DNA from: Solitalea canadensis DSM 3403
GTDB lineage: Bacteria; Bacteroidota; Bacteroidia; Sphingobacteriales; Sphingobacteriaceae
Length of the DNA: 64,000 nt
Direction of reading: 5' to 3'
Assembly: GCF_000242635.2 (NCBI RefSeq)
Contig: NC_017770.1
Span: 1,500,669 to 1,564,668, forward strand
Positions 1 to 9,430 of this stretch are shown here, piece after piece (position 1 is the stretch's first letter; every line of letters begins with the position of its first letter). Under the pieces are notes generated by a model. The model was not told the DNA's origin. It ran no database searches and was given only the letters and a program-made list of their open reading frames with translations. The position numbers and the translations under genes are program-made.

Positions 1-170
1 ATTATTGCGCAATCAATTCCTGCTTTTGTAAAGTAATATCCACACAGCGCTCCGCTGATACCGCCGCCCAGAATGAGGATATCTGTTCTTAAGTCTTTTT
101 CAAGTTTTGGGAAGTTAAAAGGCAGTCCGTTTTTTATTAACCAATAAGGTATTCCTGAGCGTAAATCCAT
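1..170 (-). CDS. FAD-dependent oxidoreductase, N-terminal part (cut by window edge)
   Basis: Only the first 56 codons are present; the gene runs off the left edge on the minus strand. The start is the ATG at 168-170. After about 30 residues the protein shows a beta-strand followed by GGGISG (TDILILGGGISGALCGY), the dinucleotide-binding Rossmann loop that opens DAO-type FAD oxidoreductases. The leading segment (DLRSGIPYWLIKNGLPFNFP) resembles the lead-in of DadA/GlpD-like 'NAD(P)/FAD-dependent oxidoreductases' of Bacteroidota, which I know only by recall. The substrate cannot be told from this fragment. It reads away from the topoisomerase gene, with 208 bp between them. Confidence 0.75.
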   Translation of the reverse strand, partial: MDLRSGIPYWLIKNGLPFNFPKLEKDLRTDILILGGGISGALCGYYFTKAGIDCAI

Positions 171-378
171 AGAAATAAAATAGTTACATAAAAGTTACTC
201 CTGAGTTACTTAATATAATGTAATTGGCATTAGAATGGAACAGTGTTAACTATATAGCCTGAAGTGGCGTATAAACATAGAGATTCAGGAATATTATAGT
301 CACACATTGTCACTGGCATAAACATTCTTTCAGAGCAAAAACTGAAGACCGGATCAATAGGTCTGACCCAGCAGGTTT

Positions 379-1437
379 TCACCTGCCTTCCTTTCGTAAA
401 AAGTTGAGTAACACCCGTTCTTCGGTTTTTTGCATTTTAGATTTTACACTGCCTTCATTTAAGTTCGAAAGCTTCTTTAAGTAAATAAATAACCTTCCTT
501 CTTCATAAGCACCAAGCAATGCCGGATGAACATAATATTTCTTACAAACAGTTCGGGTATTTCCTAATTGGAGCGCTACAAAATCTAATGCTTCATTAAT
601 ATTTCTTTTTGCTTCAGTAGCCGATTCAAATGGCTTTTTGCCGGAAAGATAGACCAAGGCATTAACGGTTCCGGCCCATGTTCTAAAATCCTTTGCCGTA
701 AAATCATTGCCGGTGTATTGCCGGATGTAATCATTAACCATTCCGGAATCGATTGAATTTCTGGAACCATCAGCTTCGAGATATTGGAAAAGTTCTTGTC
801 CGGGCAGATCACGTAATTTTTTCATCAATTTAGCAAGCCGTAAATGACTTACTTCAATGTCTTGTATAATACCTTTTTTGCCTGTGAAGGAAAGCCTGAA
901 TTTACTTCCGTTTATTTTAATATGTTTATTTCGTAGCGTAGTTAAACCGTGGCTGTTATACTTTTTCGCATAAGCATCATTGCCAATTCTGATAAAAGTG
1001 TGCTCCAATAGGCTTAAAGCAAGTGCAATCACTTTTTCTTTTGATAACTGTTTTTTGCGAAGATCTTTCTCGAGTTGTTTTCTTAACTGTGGAATTGCAA
1101 CGCCAAACTCAAGCATTCGGTCGTGTTTCTTCTCATTTCTGATTAGCGACCAATTGGTATGATAACGATATTGTTTTCTTCCTAATTTGTCAAATCCGGT
1201 AGCCTGCAAATGACCATTAGGTTTGGTGCAAATCCATACGTTTTGCCAGGCAGGCGGCAAAACTAACCCACGTAAGCGCTTAAGTGTATCTTCATCAGTT
1301 ATTTCATGTCCGTCACAGTCAAAAAAAGTGACAGCGTTTTTTACCAATAACCGGCTATACCCGATAGTTTTATCAGTTACATAGATCAACTTCATTTGAC
1401 GAGCTTCTGCCCGAAGATCGCTTAACTCTTTCTTCAT
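379..1437 (-). CDS. DNA topoisomerase IB (poxvirus type)
   Basis: A 352-aa type IB topoisomerase, which relaxes supercoils through a 3'-phosphotyrosyl intermediate. The N-terminal domain (LVLPPAWQNVWICTKPNGHLQATGFDKLGRKQYRYH) matches the bacterial/poxvirus family. The catalytic domain shows the usual residues: Arg in TFIRIGN, Lys in SFTGKKG, Arg in KDFRTWAGT, and the nucleophilic Tyr at about 302 in CKKYYVHP. Length is normal for bacterial TopIB (about 330-360 aa). All catalytic positions look intact, so it should be active. It stands alone, facing the 348-bp gap before the TauE gene. Bacterial TopIB is an accessory enzyme beside TopA and gyrase and has a patchy distribution. Confidence 0.93.
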   Translation of the reverse strand: MKKELSDLRAEARQMKLIYVTDKTIGYSRLLVKNAVTFFDCDGHEITDEDTLKRLRGLVLPPAWQNVWICTKPNGHLQATGFDKLGRKQYRYHTNWSLIRNEKKHDRMLEFGVAIPQLRKQLEKDLRKKQLSKEKVIALALSLLEHTFIRIGNDAYAKKYNSHGLTTLRNKHIKINGSKFRLSFTGKKGIIQDIEVSHLRLAKLMKKLRDLPGQELFQYLEADGSRNSIDSGMVNDYIRQYTGNDFTAKDFRTWAGTVNALVYLSGKKPFESATEAKRNINEALDFVALQLGNTRTVCKKYYVHPALLGAYEEGRLFIYLKKLSNLNEGSVKSKMQKTEERVLLNFLRKEGR

Positions 1438-1554
1438 CTTGCGAAAAGCTGTTGATGATTAGCAATTTACAAAATGTATGCCTTGTGATTAGAGGTAATT
1501 TGTGTGAAGTAGTGGTATTAGAAACATTACAGTAAGCATCGTGTATTGCTATAT

Positions 1555-1760
1555 GTTATTTCGTCGCTTTCCGCGAGACTTACTTTTTTCATGCAGTGTT
1601 TCATTCTAAAGGTATTCAAGAATGCTTCGCATGTTTTTCTACAGCGAAAAAAAGTAAGCAAAAAACGCCGCCGCTGCGTACAGATCTCCCGCAGTTAATG
1701 CAAGAACTTAATTAGACTCTGCCGAACTGTACAAGGCGCATTGATACTGTCGTTCCGATA
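1555..1760. repeat. Intergenic inverted-repeat element, possible dispersed repeat
   Basis: The 349-bp gap 1438-1786 has no supported gene. It holds an inverted repeat with arms at 1578-1590 (ACTTACTTTTTTC) and 1646-1658 (GAAAAAAAGTAAG), followed by a comparatively G+C-rich stretch (CAAAAAACGCCGCCGCTGCG). I recall similar AAAGTAAGCAAAAAACGCCGCCG sequences scattered between genes in Sphingobacteriales, but cannot confirm this. Extent is approximate. It could be a repeat-element remnant or the terminator of the TauE gene. Confidence 0.35.
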
Positions 1761-1786
1761 CTATTGAGTATGAAAAAGAGAGATAT

Positions 1787-2551
1787 TTACTTATAAAAAA
1801 CATCATAAGCATACCTGACAATCAGGATGCAAATAACCAGCAGGAAGAACTTTCTGATAAAATCATTACCCTTTGATAGGGCAAGTCTGCTACCAATTAA
1901 GCCGCCAGCCATATTGCAAACAGCCATTGGTAGAGCTACATGATATAATACTTGCTTGTTCCAGATGAAAGCCGCTAATGCAGAAACATTGGTAACGCAG
2001 TTGATCACTTTGGCGTATGCTGAAGCGTTTAAAAAATCGAATCCCAGTAAAACGATAAAGGCTAAAATAAAGAAACTACCGGTACCTGGCCCGAAAAAAC
2101 CGTCATAGAAGCCTACTATAAAACCAATCAATCCTCCATAAATCAGCATCTTTTTCTCAGGAATATCACGAGCTTCGGCACTTCCGAAATCCTTTTTTAC
2201 AAAGGTATAAATGGCAATAAGCACTAAAATGACTAGGATAAGGGGTTTAAGCAAATTGCTGTTTAATAAGCTGATCGTTTGAGCACCTAAATAAGCCGAT
2301 ACTAACGCACATCCGGCTGTTAATCCTAATACTTTATAATTAAAACTAACTTTTTTACTGTATTGCCATGCGGCGGCACTCGTTCCTGTTAATGCAGGAA
2401 TTTTTCCAGTTCCAAATAAAACTGGTACCGAAGTTTTAGGAAAGGTAAGTAGCAGGGCAGGCATCTGAATTAAGCCTCCGCCACCTACAATTGAATCAAT
2501 AAATCCTGCAATAAATGCAAAACAACATAAGATAACGATCTCCATTAGCAT
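1787..2551 (-). CDS. TauE/SafE-family (DUF81) membrane permease
   Basis: A 254-aa polytopic membrane protein with about eight hydrophobic segments. The N-terminal helix ends in FIAGFIDSIVGGGGLIQMPALL, the glycine-rich signature of the TauE/SafE (sulfite/sulfonate exporter) family. The mirrored motif GFYDGFFGPGTGSFF sits in the second half, as expected for the internal duplication of the family. I chose the ATG at 2551 (MLMEIV) because the upstream in-frame ATG at 2575 would add the polar stretch RACYRVD before the first helix. It is divergent from the SNF2 gene with only about 40 bp between them. Members move sulfur-containing anions or other organic anions; the substrate here is unknown. Confidence 0.88.
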   Translation of the reverse strand: MLMEIVILCCFAFIAGFIDSIVGGGGLIQMPALLLTFPKTSVPVLFGTGKIPALTGTSAAAWQYSKKVSFNYKVLGLTAGCALVSAYLGAQTISLLNSNLLKPLILVILVLIAIYTFVKKDFGSAEARDIPEKKMLIYGGLIGFIVGFYDGFFGPGTGSFFILAFIVLLGFDFLNASAYAKVINCVTNVSALAAFIWNKQVLYHVALPMAVCNMAGGLIGSRLALSKGNDFIRKFFLLVICILIVRYAYDVFYK

Positions 2552-2591
2552 ATCAACCCTATAACAGGCTCGCAAAAATGAGAATAATCGA

Positions 2592-5500
2592 TTGATTTTG
2601 ACGAATGCTTATAAATTGATTTATCAGGAGTTGTATTTTTACTCAACCAATATTAATTCAACCATTATATCCGTGTTCAAAATCATTAGTCATTCAGAAG
2701 AAAATAATTGCCTCCTAATAAAAGATGTTCATTTTGAATCTTTAGCAGAAATAATCATTCTTCAGCATGCCTCAAATGGAATATTTACGGATCACAAAAG
2801 TCTTCAATATATTTATCCCAAGACCCTTGAAATAAACCAGGGTATCTTTTCCAATCAATACAGTTCTGTTGTTTTTCCACAGGTTATTGTGGCAAAACAA
2901 GATGAATTATTATCTATCACATGCGAATGTAAGGCGATAAAAGGTCGGTTGTGTGAGCATCAGACTCAGGTTTTATTAGCAATTGCCAAAAGAGATGAGT
3001 TTCGGGTTTTCTTTGATAAGAACTATCGTTACGATCAATTGCGTAAAGCAGCCGCTGATTATGGATTGGCTTATGAAACTGATCTCGACAGCTTGTTCAA
3101 CTTAACGTATAGTAATAAAAAAATAACCATAACGCCTAAGTTGCAGGGCTTGTTAGCTGTTAACAAAGAAAGTTTGGGCAATTTAAAGCAAGTGATTGTT
3201 AAAGATTCAACTTTAAAAGTTGCTGATGCCGATCAAACAACTATTGTGATACTTAAGCAGCATAAGTACTATAAACATTTGATCATCGGTCTTTATCAAG
3301 CCAACATCACTAAAGATGGAAAGATTAAAAATCCGTTAAACCCAATTGCACCACTTGATAGGATCTGGCAAACGGAAGATCATCAGCAATTGAAATTTTT
3401 TACCGGAATTAACAGTTTTCAAGGCACCATAGATAAGGAAAAATCTGAAGCAGATATAGTTGCATTACGGGCTGTTATCAACAATCCGTTAAAGTTTACC
3501 TTTTATCTTCATGATAATAGGAAATCTGAAAATGTTACCGCAACAGCTGTTCTTCCGGTGGAAGTAAATTTACTTTCAGATGGTTTTAAGCTAACGGTAA
3601 CGCAGGCAGACCAGTTTTTTGAGCTTTCAGCAAATGCTCAGATCAATGGTATTGATTATGGAATAAACGACCTTCAACTTACACTTACCTATTTTCTTTT
3701 TATTGGTCAAACGCTTTTCCTGGTAGATAATCTTCAAATATTAAATGTTATTGAACTGCTGAAAAAGAATAATGGCCGATTACTGATCCATGTTTCTAAG
3801 TTCAAAGAATTTAAAACACAATTCCTAGGTGAATTGGAGGATAAAATAAAGGTTGATTATAAGCATGTAAAGCCAGCCACTACTTTACAATTAAAGCAAC
3901 AAGGTTTCGGTAATGAACCGGAAAAGATTATTTATCTATCTGATTTTGGTGATCAGGTAATGATCATTCCTGTGGTTAGTTATGGAGAAGTTGAAATTGC
4001 AATTCGAACCAAAAGGCAAATTTATGCAGTTGATAGTAAGGGAAAGGAGTTTATGGTTAAACGGGATAATGCTGTTGAAGATGGATTTATTGGTCTTATA
4101 ATAAAACAACACGCTTACTTTTTTGAACAACTGGAAAATGACCTTCATTATTTCTATCTGCATAAAAAACATTTTTTGAATGAAGATTGGTTCTTGAACG
4201 TATTTGATGAATGGCAGAGCAATAAAATTACTGTGCTTGGTTTTAATGAGCTGGAAAATAATAAGCTAAATCCGAATAAGGTTAAAATTAGCATCAAGAT
4301 ATTAAGCGGTATCAATTGGTTTAATGCCTTAATCAATGTACGCTTTGGTAAAAGCAAAGCGTCGTTGAAACAATTACATAAAGCAGTAAAAAATAAAAGT
4401 AAGTATGTTCAATTGGATGACGGTTCATTAGGGATTTTACCTGCGGACTGGATAGCGAAATTTGACGCTTATTTTAAAGCTGCTGAAATTGCAGATGAAG
4501 AAACATTGCAGATTCCAAAAGTTGCTTTTTCAACGGTTGAACAGCTGTATGAGGAGGAAATGTTGGATGGTTATGTAAAAGAGGAAATTAATGCCTACCG
4601 AAGAAAACTAAATGATTTTGACGCTGTACAACAAATTTCAGTTCCGGAAGGCTTAAATGCAACTTTGCGCTTTTATCAGCAACAAGGACTTAACTGGCTT
4701 AATTTTTTAGACGATTTTAATTTCGGTGGATGTTTAGCCGATGATATGGGGCTCGGAAAGTCATTGCAAATCATTGCCTTTATTTTACTTCAGCGCCAGA
4801 AATCTGCACATAATACCAATTTATTAGTTGTTCCAACTTCATTGGTTTTTAACTGGAAACATGAGATCGAAAAGTTTGCACCCTCCATTAACGTTCATAC
4901 GATAACCAGTAGCGATCCTGATAAAAACACGAATGATTGGGGTCAATATGAAGTTATATTGATTTCATACGGCACCTTGCTTTCGGCAGTTAACTTTTTG
5001 AAGAAGTATGAATTCAACTACATCTTCCTTGATGAATCTCAAAATATAAAGAATCCTGAATCGCAGCGTTATAAAGCAGCCCGTTTACTGCAAGCCCGAA
5101 ACCGGATCGTTATTACCGGAACTCCGATTGAGAATAATACGGTTGATTTATATGGCCAGCTTTCATTTGCTTGTCCGGGTTTATTGGGAAGCAAGCAATA
5201 CTTCAGAGATGTGTATTCTATTCCAATCGATCGCTTAAAAGAGCGAAGAAGAACACAGGAGTTGCAAAATAAGATCAAGCCTTTTATTCTGCGTAGAACC
5301 AAGCAGCAAGTAGCTGGTGAACTTCCGGAAAAAACAACTATGACACTTTATTGTGAAATGCAACCCGAACAGCGCAGAATTTATGATGCTTATGAAAAGG
5401 AGTTCAGAGAGTTTATTTCGGCTACAGATAATGAATTGCTGAAAAATCGATCCATGTATGTCCTTAAAGGTTTAACCAGATTGAGACAAATCTGTGATTC

Positions 5501-6044
5501 ACCTCAATTATTAGGTGAAGATCGGTTAAAAGGGGAGGCATCTGCAAAGATTGATTTATTGATGGAGCAGATAGAAAGCAAGATGACTCAGCATAAAATC
5601 CTGGTTTTTTCTCAATTTGTTTCCATGCTCGATCTTATTAGGGAACAGTTGGACGACAAAGGAATAGCTTATGTGATGTTAACAGGAAGCACAAGAAACC
5701 GGGATAGTGTTGTGAATGAATTTAAAACCAATAATAATATACGGGTTTTTCTGATCAGTTTAAAAGCCGGCGGAACGGGCCTGAATTTAACGGAAGCTGA
5801 TTACGTATATCTTGTTGATCCGTGGTGGAATCCGGCAGTAGAAAACCAGGCGATAGATCGTGTACACCGTATTGGTCAGCATAAAAACATCGTTGCTGTT
5901 CGATTAATTTGTGCAGGAACTGTAGAAGAAAAAATTATGAACCTACAGGAATCGAAGAAAGAATTGGCCAATAATATGATCAGCACAGATACCTCATTTC
6001 TGAGTTCGTTGTCAAAGAATGATTTAATGCGTCTGCTGAGTTAA
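2592..6044 (+). CDS. SWIM zinc finger plus SNF2-family DEAD/DEAH helicase
   Basis: About 1150 aa. The N-terminal third carries a SWIM zinc finger (ITCECKAIKGRLCEH, about 109-124). The C-terminal half is a complete Swi2/Snf2 ATPase: Walker A ADDMGLGKS (about 717-725), a DEAH-box variant DESQ (about 813), ITGTPIENN (motif III), SQFVSMLDLI, LKAGGTGLNLT and AIDRVHRIGQ (motif VI, about 1085). Such proteins are dsDNA translocases that remodel protein-DNA or RNA polymerase complexes; RapA is a distant relative. No in-frame ATG lies near the N-terminus, so the start is probably TTG, at 2592 or 2616. The last 75 bp (5970-6044) occur again at 9431-9505, so something has been inserted or duplicated just behind this gene. 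Confidence 0.93.
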   Translation: MILTNAYKLIYQELYFYSTNINSTIISVFKIISHSEENNCLLIKDVHFESLAEIIILQHASNGIFTDHKSLQYIYPKTLEINQGIFSNQYSSVVFPQVIVAKQDELLSITCECKAIKGRLCEHQTQVLLAIAKRDEFRVFFDKNYRYDQLRKAAADYGLAYETDLDSLFNLTYSNKKITITPKLQGLLAVNKESLGNLKQVIVKDSTLKVADADQTTIVILKQHKYYKHLIIGLYQANITKDGKIKNPLNPIAPLDRIWQTEDHQQLKFFTGINSFQGTIDKEKSEADIVALRAVINNPLKFTFYLHDNRKSENVTATAVLPVEVNLLSDGFKLTVTQADQFFELSANAQINGIDYGINDLQLTLTYFLFIGQTLFLVDNLQILNVIELLKKNNGRLLIHVSKFKEFKTQFLGELEDKIKVDYKHVKPATTLQLKQQGFGNEPEKIIYLSDFGDQVMIIPVVSYGEVEIAIRTKRQIYAVDSKGKEFMVKRDNAVEDGFIGLIIKQHAYFFEQLENDLHYFYLHKKHFLNEDWFLNVFDEWQSNKITVLGFNELENNKLNPNKVKISIKILSGINWFNALINVRFGKSKASLKQLHKAVKNKSKYVQLDDGSLGILPADWIAKFDAYFKAAEIADEETLQIPKVAFSTVEQLYEEEMLDGYVKEEINAYRRKLNDFDAVQQISVPEGLNATLRFYQQQGLNWLNFLDDFNFGGCLADDMGLGKSLQIIAFILLQRQKSAHNTNLLVVPTSLVFNWKHEIEKFAPSINVHTITSSDPDKNTNDWGQYEVILISYGTLLSAVNFLKKYEFNYIFLDESQNIKNPESQRYKAARLLQARNRIVITGTPIENNTVDLYGQLSFACPGLLGSKQYFRDVYSIPIDRLKERRRTQELQNKIKPFILRRTKQQVAGELPEKTTMTLYCEMQPEQRRIYDAYEKEFREFISATDNELLKNRSMYVLKGLTRLRQICDSPQLLGEDRLKGEASAKIDLLMEQIESKMTQHKILVFSQFVSMLDLIREQLDDKGIAYVMLTGSTRNRDSVVNEFKTNNNIRVFLISLKAGGTGLNLTEADYVYLVDPWWNPAVENQAIDRVHRIGQHKNIVAVRLICAGTVEEKIMNLQESKKELANNMISTDTSFLSSLSKNDLMRLLS
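5970..6044 (+). repeat. 75-bp direct repeat, copy 1 (3' end of the SNF2 gene)
   Basis: The last 25 codons of the SNF2 gene including TAA. The same 75 bp recur in the same orientation at 9431-9505 with one substitution (G at 6035, A at 9496, a synonymous change in a Leu codon). Identity starts abruptly at 5970/9431 and stops exactly at the stop codon. The two copies are 3461 bp apart and enclose the nuclease/STAND gene. Confidence 0.97.
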
Positions 6045-6086
6045 TGGCTATTTGTTAAGGGGAGAAAGAGAAAGAATATAAAATGA

Positions 6087-6110
6087 AAAGCCAATCGTCT
6101 GATCGGCTTT
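6087..6110 (+). terminator. Hairpin behind the SNF2 gene, related to the tRNA-array terminator
   Basis: The arms AAAGCCAATC and GATCGGCTTT enclose a GTCT loop. The hairpin and its flanks (about 6077-6115) closely match the region 10099-10138 next to tRNA-Leu: both read TATAAAA, an A-run, the same hairpin, then GTAC. It could terminate the SNF2 transcript; the matching copy at 10109-10134 terminates the tRNA array on the other strand. Confidence 0.6.
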
Positions 6111-6320
6111 AGTACTTTTAATGGTTTATATTTCACATATTTCTAAAATGATCTGCAACTTCTTATCATACGATAATAGAAAACGATATCTAATATAATA
6201 GATTCCTGTAACATCATTTATTTTTTAAAATTCATCTAAAAATCGTTTATAAATAAAATCTCTGAGTATTTGTATTTTAGGCATGGGAATCCTTATTCAA
6301 ACAAAAGGGTAGATTTTATA

Positions 6321-9293
6321 ATGATACTGATGAATGAAGAAGAAATCAGAGGCAAGCTACTTTTACCATATTTAAATGACCTGGGGCTTGACCTTTCTGA
6401 AATTTCGTTGGAAACTTCATTTACAATTAGACTTGGAAAGTCTCAGCATACTATAAATGGCAGATCGGACATTCTATGTAAAAGAAACGGAAAGAACCTC
6501 TTTATTGTTGAACTGAAAGCCGATTCAGTAGCCATCTCACAAAAGGATATAGACCAAGGAATTTCATACGCAAGAGCACTCATTGATGATATCGCACCCT
6601 TCGTGGTAATTACGAATGGAAAAACAACAATGATTTTTGACTCTATATCAAAAGTAAATCTTACGGGTAGACAAATTTCTGAACAATCAGACTTTTGGAA
6701 AAATGGCTATACTCTTTCCACAGACGAAGAATTAAGGGTTAGATATGAAGCTCTTAAAAACTTCGTGTCTTTTTCAGGCGAAAATTTAAGAAACTTCTGT
6801 AAAAGCCAAGTGCAGGATAGAATGGGGCCAATTGTTGGCAACATTGATGAGCCAACTTCTAAGTTTATTAAAGATCTGTACGTTCAAAGAAATGATTTGC
6901 AGTCTTCCTTCAATAACTTTATCAAAGATAAAGCCTCTTTTTTCGCTGTAGTTGGTACAGCTGGTGTCGGTAAAACGAATACTATATGTTCACTAGCACT
7001 TCAATGCTTGGAAAACAATTTTGTTTTCTTCTACAATGCCGCAATCATTAGTAAATCACCTTTAGAACATATCGCACAGGACTTAAATGGAGTTTTTTCT
7101 AGTAAAAGCGAAAGTAATCTTGTTTTGAAAAGACTTGATGAATTAGGGAGATTTTTAGATAAAACCGTGTTCTTATTCATTGATGCAGTTGATGAAAGTA
7201 TCAATACAAATATATCACTTGAATTAAGTGAACTTGCAATGGCAACGAAAAACTTAAACAAGATTAAAATTTGCATTAGCTGTAAATCCAATATTTGGGA
7301 AAATATTTTAAAAGTAAATGACACACCTAACCACTTATTTGAAGAACTCGATAAGTTTCATGAACGAATTTTAAAGTTAGGGAACAATCCGGGATTTCTA
7401 CTGGAAGATTTTAGTGAAGAAGAGTTGAAGGAAATAATTCCTTTATACAGGAAAGTTTTCGGTTTTAGAGGGGAAATTTCTGGTACCCTTTTAAAAGAAT
7501 TACGGAATGGTTTCTTCTTGAGAATATTCAGCGAAGTCTATAGCCACAAACAAATACCAGAAAAAATTGACGATAAAAACCTGATAAAAACTTACCTAAA
7601 GCAATCCTTTGAAAAGTCTAATATTGACTTTCAAACTGGCATGAGAATTCTTTCAAAAATTGGTATAGTATTAATAAATCATAAATACAGTGAATTGGAT
7701 GCATTCTATGATGATGGTTTAGAAATTGAAACTCTGCTGGAAAATTTAAATTTTTCATTAAACGAGTCTTTGCCAGAGGATTTATTTGCCAGAAACATAC
7801 TTACAAAGTCGAATAAGGAAGATTCCTACAACATATCTTTTTACTACTCTAAAATTAGGGACTATGTTATATGTTTCCATTCTTACAAATTAGATCAGCT
7901 CAGCGATAATGAATTTTATAATATTCTTGACGATTTCTACGGCAACTACATTGGTCAAAGTGCAATTGAGTTTTACTTAAATAATGCGAGTGAAGGCCAT
8001 AAGTATACGTTGATAAACTACAAAAAAAGTAAGGCCCTTGCATATGTAGAAAACTATAATTCATATTTGGAAGAAAATTTTAAAAATTCAAAGAAGCTAT
8101 ATCTTCCGAAGACAGATGATGAAATTGGCATTGTGTTGCCAACTGATCTGATAAAAAAAGATGGCTATGCACTATTTCGTATAAAACCTGGAGAATCTGA
8201 AAAAATATTATATGAAAATCTTGAAGATGCCTTTTCAGGTGACCATTGGAGTAGTCGAATGTATGAAATTGGAGTAAGCACCATTTATAGTAGTAATCAT
8301 TCATTATTAGTTCCTGATCTCAGTAAAGTTGTTAAGAAGGAGATTTTTAAACAGTTAAAAGGTATAATTCAAAAAGGTAGGCTTAATGCGTACAACTCTG
8401 ATATACTGATAATGGAGCAAGTGTCTCTCATTGTCTATTATTATCAAAAACAGCTTGGATACAATGGCTGCCTGGATGATCTTTATATGCCAAGATTTGA
8501 ACAAATTTATCCGATAGATTTAAAAGATCTGCAAAATAGAATATATCGGTTTATAGCTTATGAGTACTACAGAGGAATTGACTATAACATTCCATCGAGC
8601 ACAGTCCATCGTATGGTTGAAGAAGCAGTCCAAAACAACCTTTATATCCCAAAGCTGAATATTACAGGAGATTTCCCTCCTTTTGAGGAACTATCAAAAA
8701 TCGTTACCATACTACAAGAGAAAGGATTTCAAAAGCTAGAGAAGCATCATCTGCCTTATCCTAACAAATCATTAATAGAGGTCAGGAGTTTCTTCCAGAA
8801 AAATAATATTCAAGATATCGAAGAATGCAGATGTTTTCAATACACCGCAGATCAAGCTAAATTATATATTGAATGCTTCTTCAGACATTTAGAGAACTGT
8901 TACAAAGATTTTATTGAATATCTTTTTCCAACATTTAAGAATGAATTAACATTTTTTAACGGCATGCCCTACGAATACTTCTTTTATATGAAAGACGCAG
9001 ATGTCCTAAAATGGGGGATGTTTGGCTATCGTTCGTCAAAAGATGGCCAGACAAAATTCAATTTCCGGGAAAGTGTTCCAATGGAAAAAGCCTTTAAAGA
9101 AGATAGGATAAAGAGCTTGCAGGGATTTTCACTTGAGGATATACTACGTAGTGATTATCATAACGATATAAGAACCATCGATAAATTTAATACATCAAAA
9201 GTAGATGACTTTTGTGTCATTAGGAATTGGGTCTACAAATTGCTCAAAGATGATATGCGTGACATTCTCAAGGAATACAATGAGTATATTTAA
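6321..9293 (+). CDS. PD-(D/E)XK nuclease - STAND NTPase fusion, putative anti-phage defence protein
   Basis: A 990-aa protein. Residues about 1-150 resemble the N-terminal domain of type I restriction HsdR subunits (HSDR_N), with a PD-(D/E)XK core: Asp50 in GRSDILC and Glu64-x-Lys66 in IVELKAD. Residues 212-219 (GTAGVGKT) are a Walker A and 284-293 (FLFIDAVDES) a Walker B ending in a STAND/NACHT-like acidic run. About 420-990 is probably a mainly helical sensor region with no domain I recognise; there is no HsdR helicase core. Nuclease effector, STAND switch and large C-terminal sensor is the arrangement of Avs-type defence proteins, but this protein is shorter. I chose ATG 6321 (MILMNEEEIRGK) over an upstream TTG. 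It stands alone, flanked by the 75-bp direct repeat, and appears A+T-rich by eye. Defence function is inference. Confidence 0.75.
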   Translation: MILMNEEEIRGKLLLPYLNDLGLDLSEISLETSFTIRLGKSQHTINGRSDILCKRNGKNLFIVELKADSVAISQKDIDQGISYARALIDDIAPFVVITNGKTTMIFDSISKVNLTGRQISEQSDFWKNGYTLSTDEELRVRYEALKNFVSFSGENLRNFCKSQVQDRMGPIVGNIDEPTSKFIKDLYVQRNDLQSSFNNFIKDKASFFAVVGTAGVGKTNTICSLALQCLENNFVFFYNAAIISKSPLEHIAQDLNGVFSSKSESNLVLKRLDELGRFLDKTVFLFIDAVDESINTNISLELSELAMATKNLNKIKICISCKSNIWENILKVNDTPNHLFEELDKFHERILKLGNNPGFLLEDFSEEELKEIIPLYRKVFGFRGEISGTLLKELRNGFFLRIFSEVYSHKQIPEKIDDKNLIKTYLKQSFEKSNIDFQTGMRILSKIGIVLINHKYSELDAFYDDGLEIETLLENLNFSLNESLPEDLFARNILTKSNKEDSYNISFYYSKIRDYVICFHSYKLDQLSDNEFYNILDDFYGNYIGQSAIEFYLNNASEGHKYTLINYKKSKALAYVENYNSYLEENFKNSKKLYLPKTDDEIGIVLPTDLIKKDGYALFRIKPGESEKILYENLEDAFSGDHWSSRMYEIGVSTIYSSNHSLLVPDLSKVVKKEIFKQLKGIIQKGRLNAYNSDILIMEQVSLIVYYYQKQLGYNGCLDDLYMPRFEQIYPIDLKDLQNRIYRFIAYEYYRGIDYNIPSSTVHRMVEEAVQNNLYIPKLNITGDFPPFEELSKIVTILQEKGFQKLEKHHLPYPNKSLIEVRSFFQKNNIQDIEECRCFQYTADQAKLYIECFFRHLENCYKDFIEYLFPTFKNELTFFNGMPYEYFFYMKDADVLKWGMFGYRSSKDGQTKFNFRESVPMEKAFKEDRIKSLQGFSLEDILRSDYHNDIRTIDKFNTSKVDDFCVIRNWVYKLLKDDMRDILKEYNEYI

Positions 9294-9430
9294 AAATAAA
9301 TTGTAAATTTTTGTCTATAAAGTAACCATTCTTAAGCTATTCTATTTTTGTTGATATTACTAATGAATTCTAATTATCGTGACACTGTTCTGCAAAAGGT
9401 AACAATAAGAATAATAAGAGTTTTCGATAT

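Noticed and set aside
6270-6320. TTG start at 6270 for the nuclease-STAND protein
   Set aside because: The extra residues (MYFRHGNPYSNKRVDFI) do not resemble the start of HsdR-N domains; ATG 6321 or 6330 fits better.
6321-9293. Type I restriction HsdR subunit
   Set aside because: Only the N-terminal nuclease-like domain matches; there are no helicase motifs and no hsdM/hsdS genes nearby.
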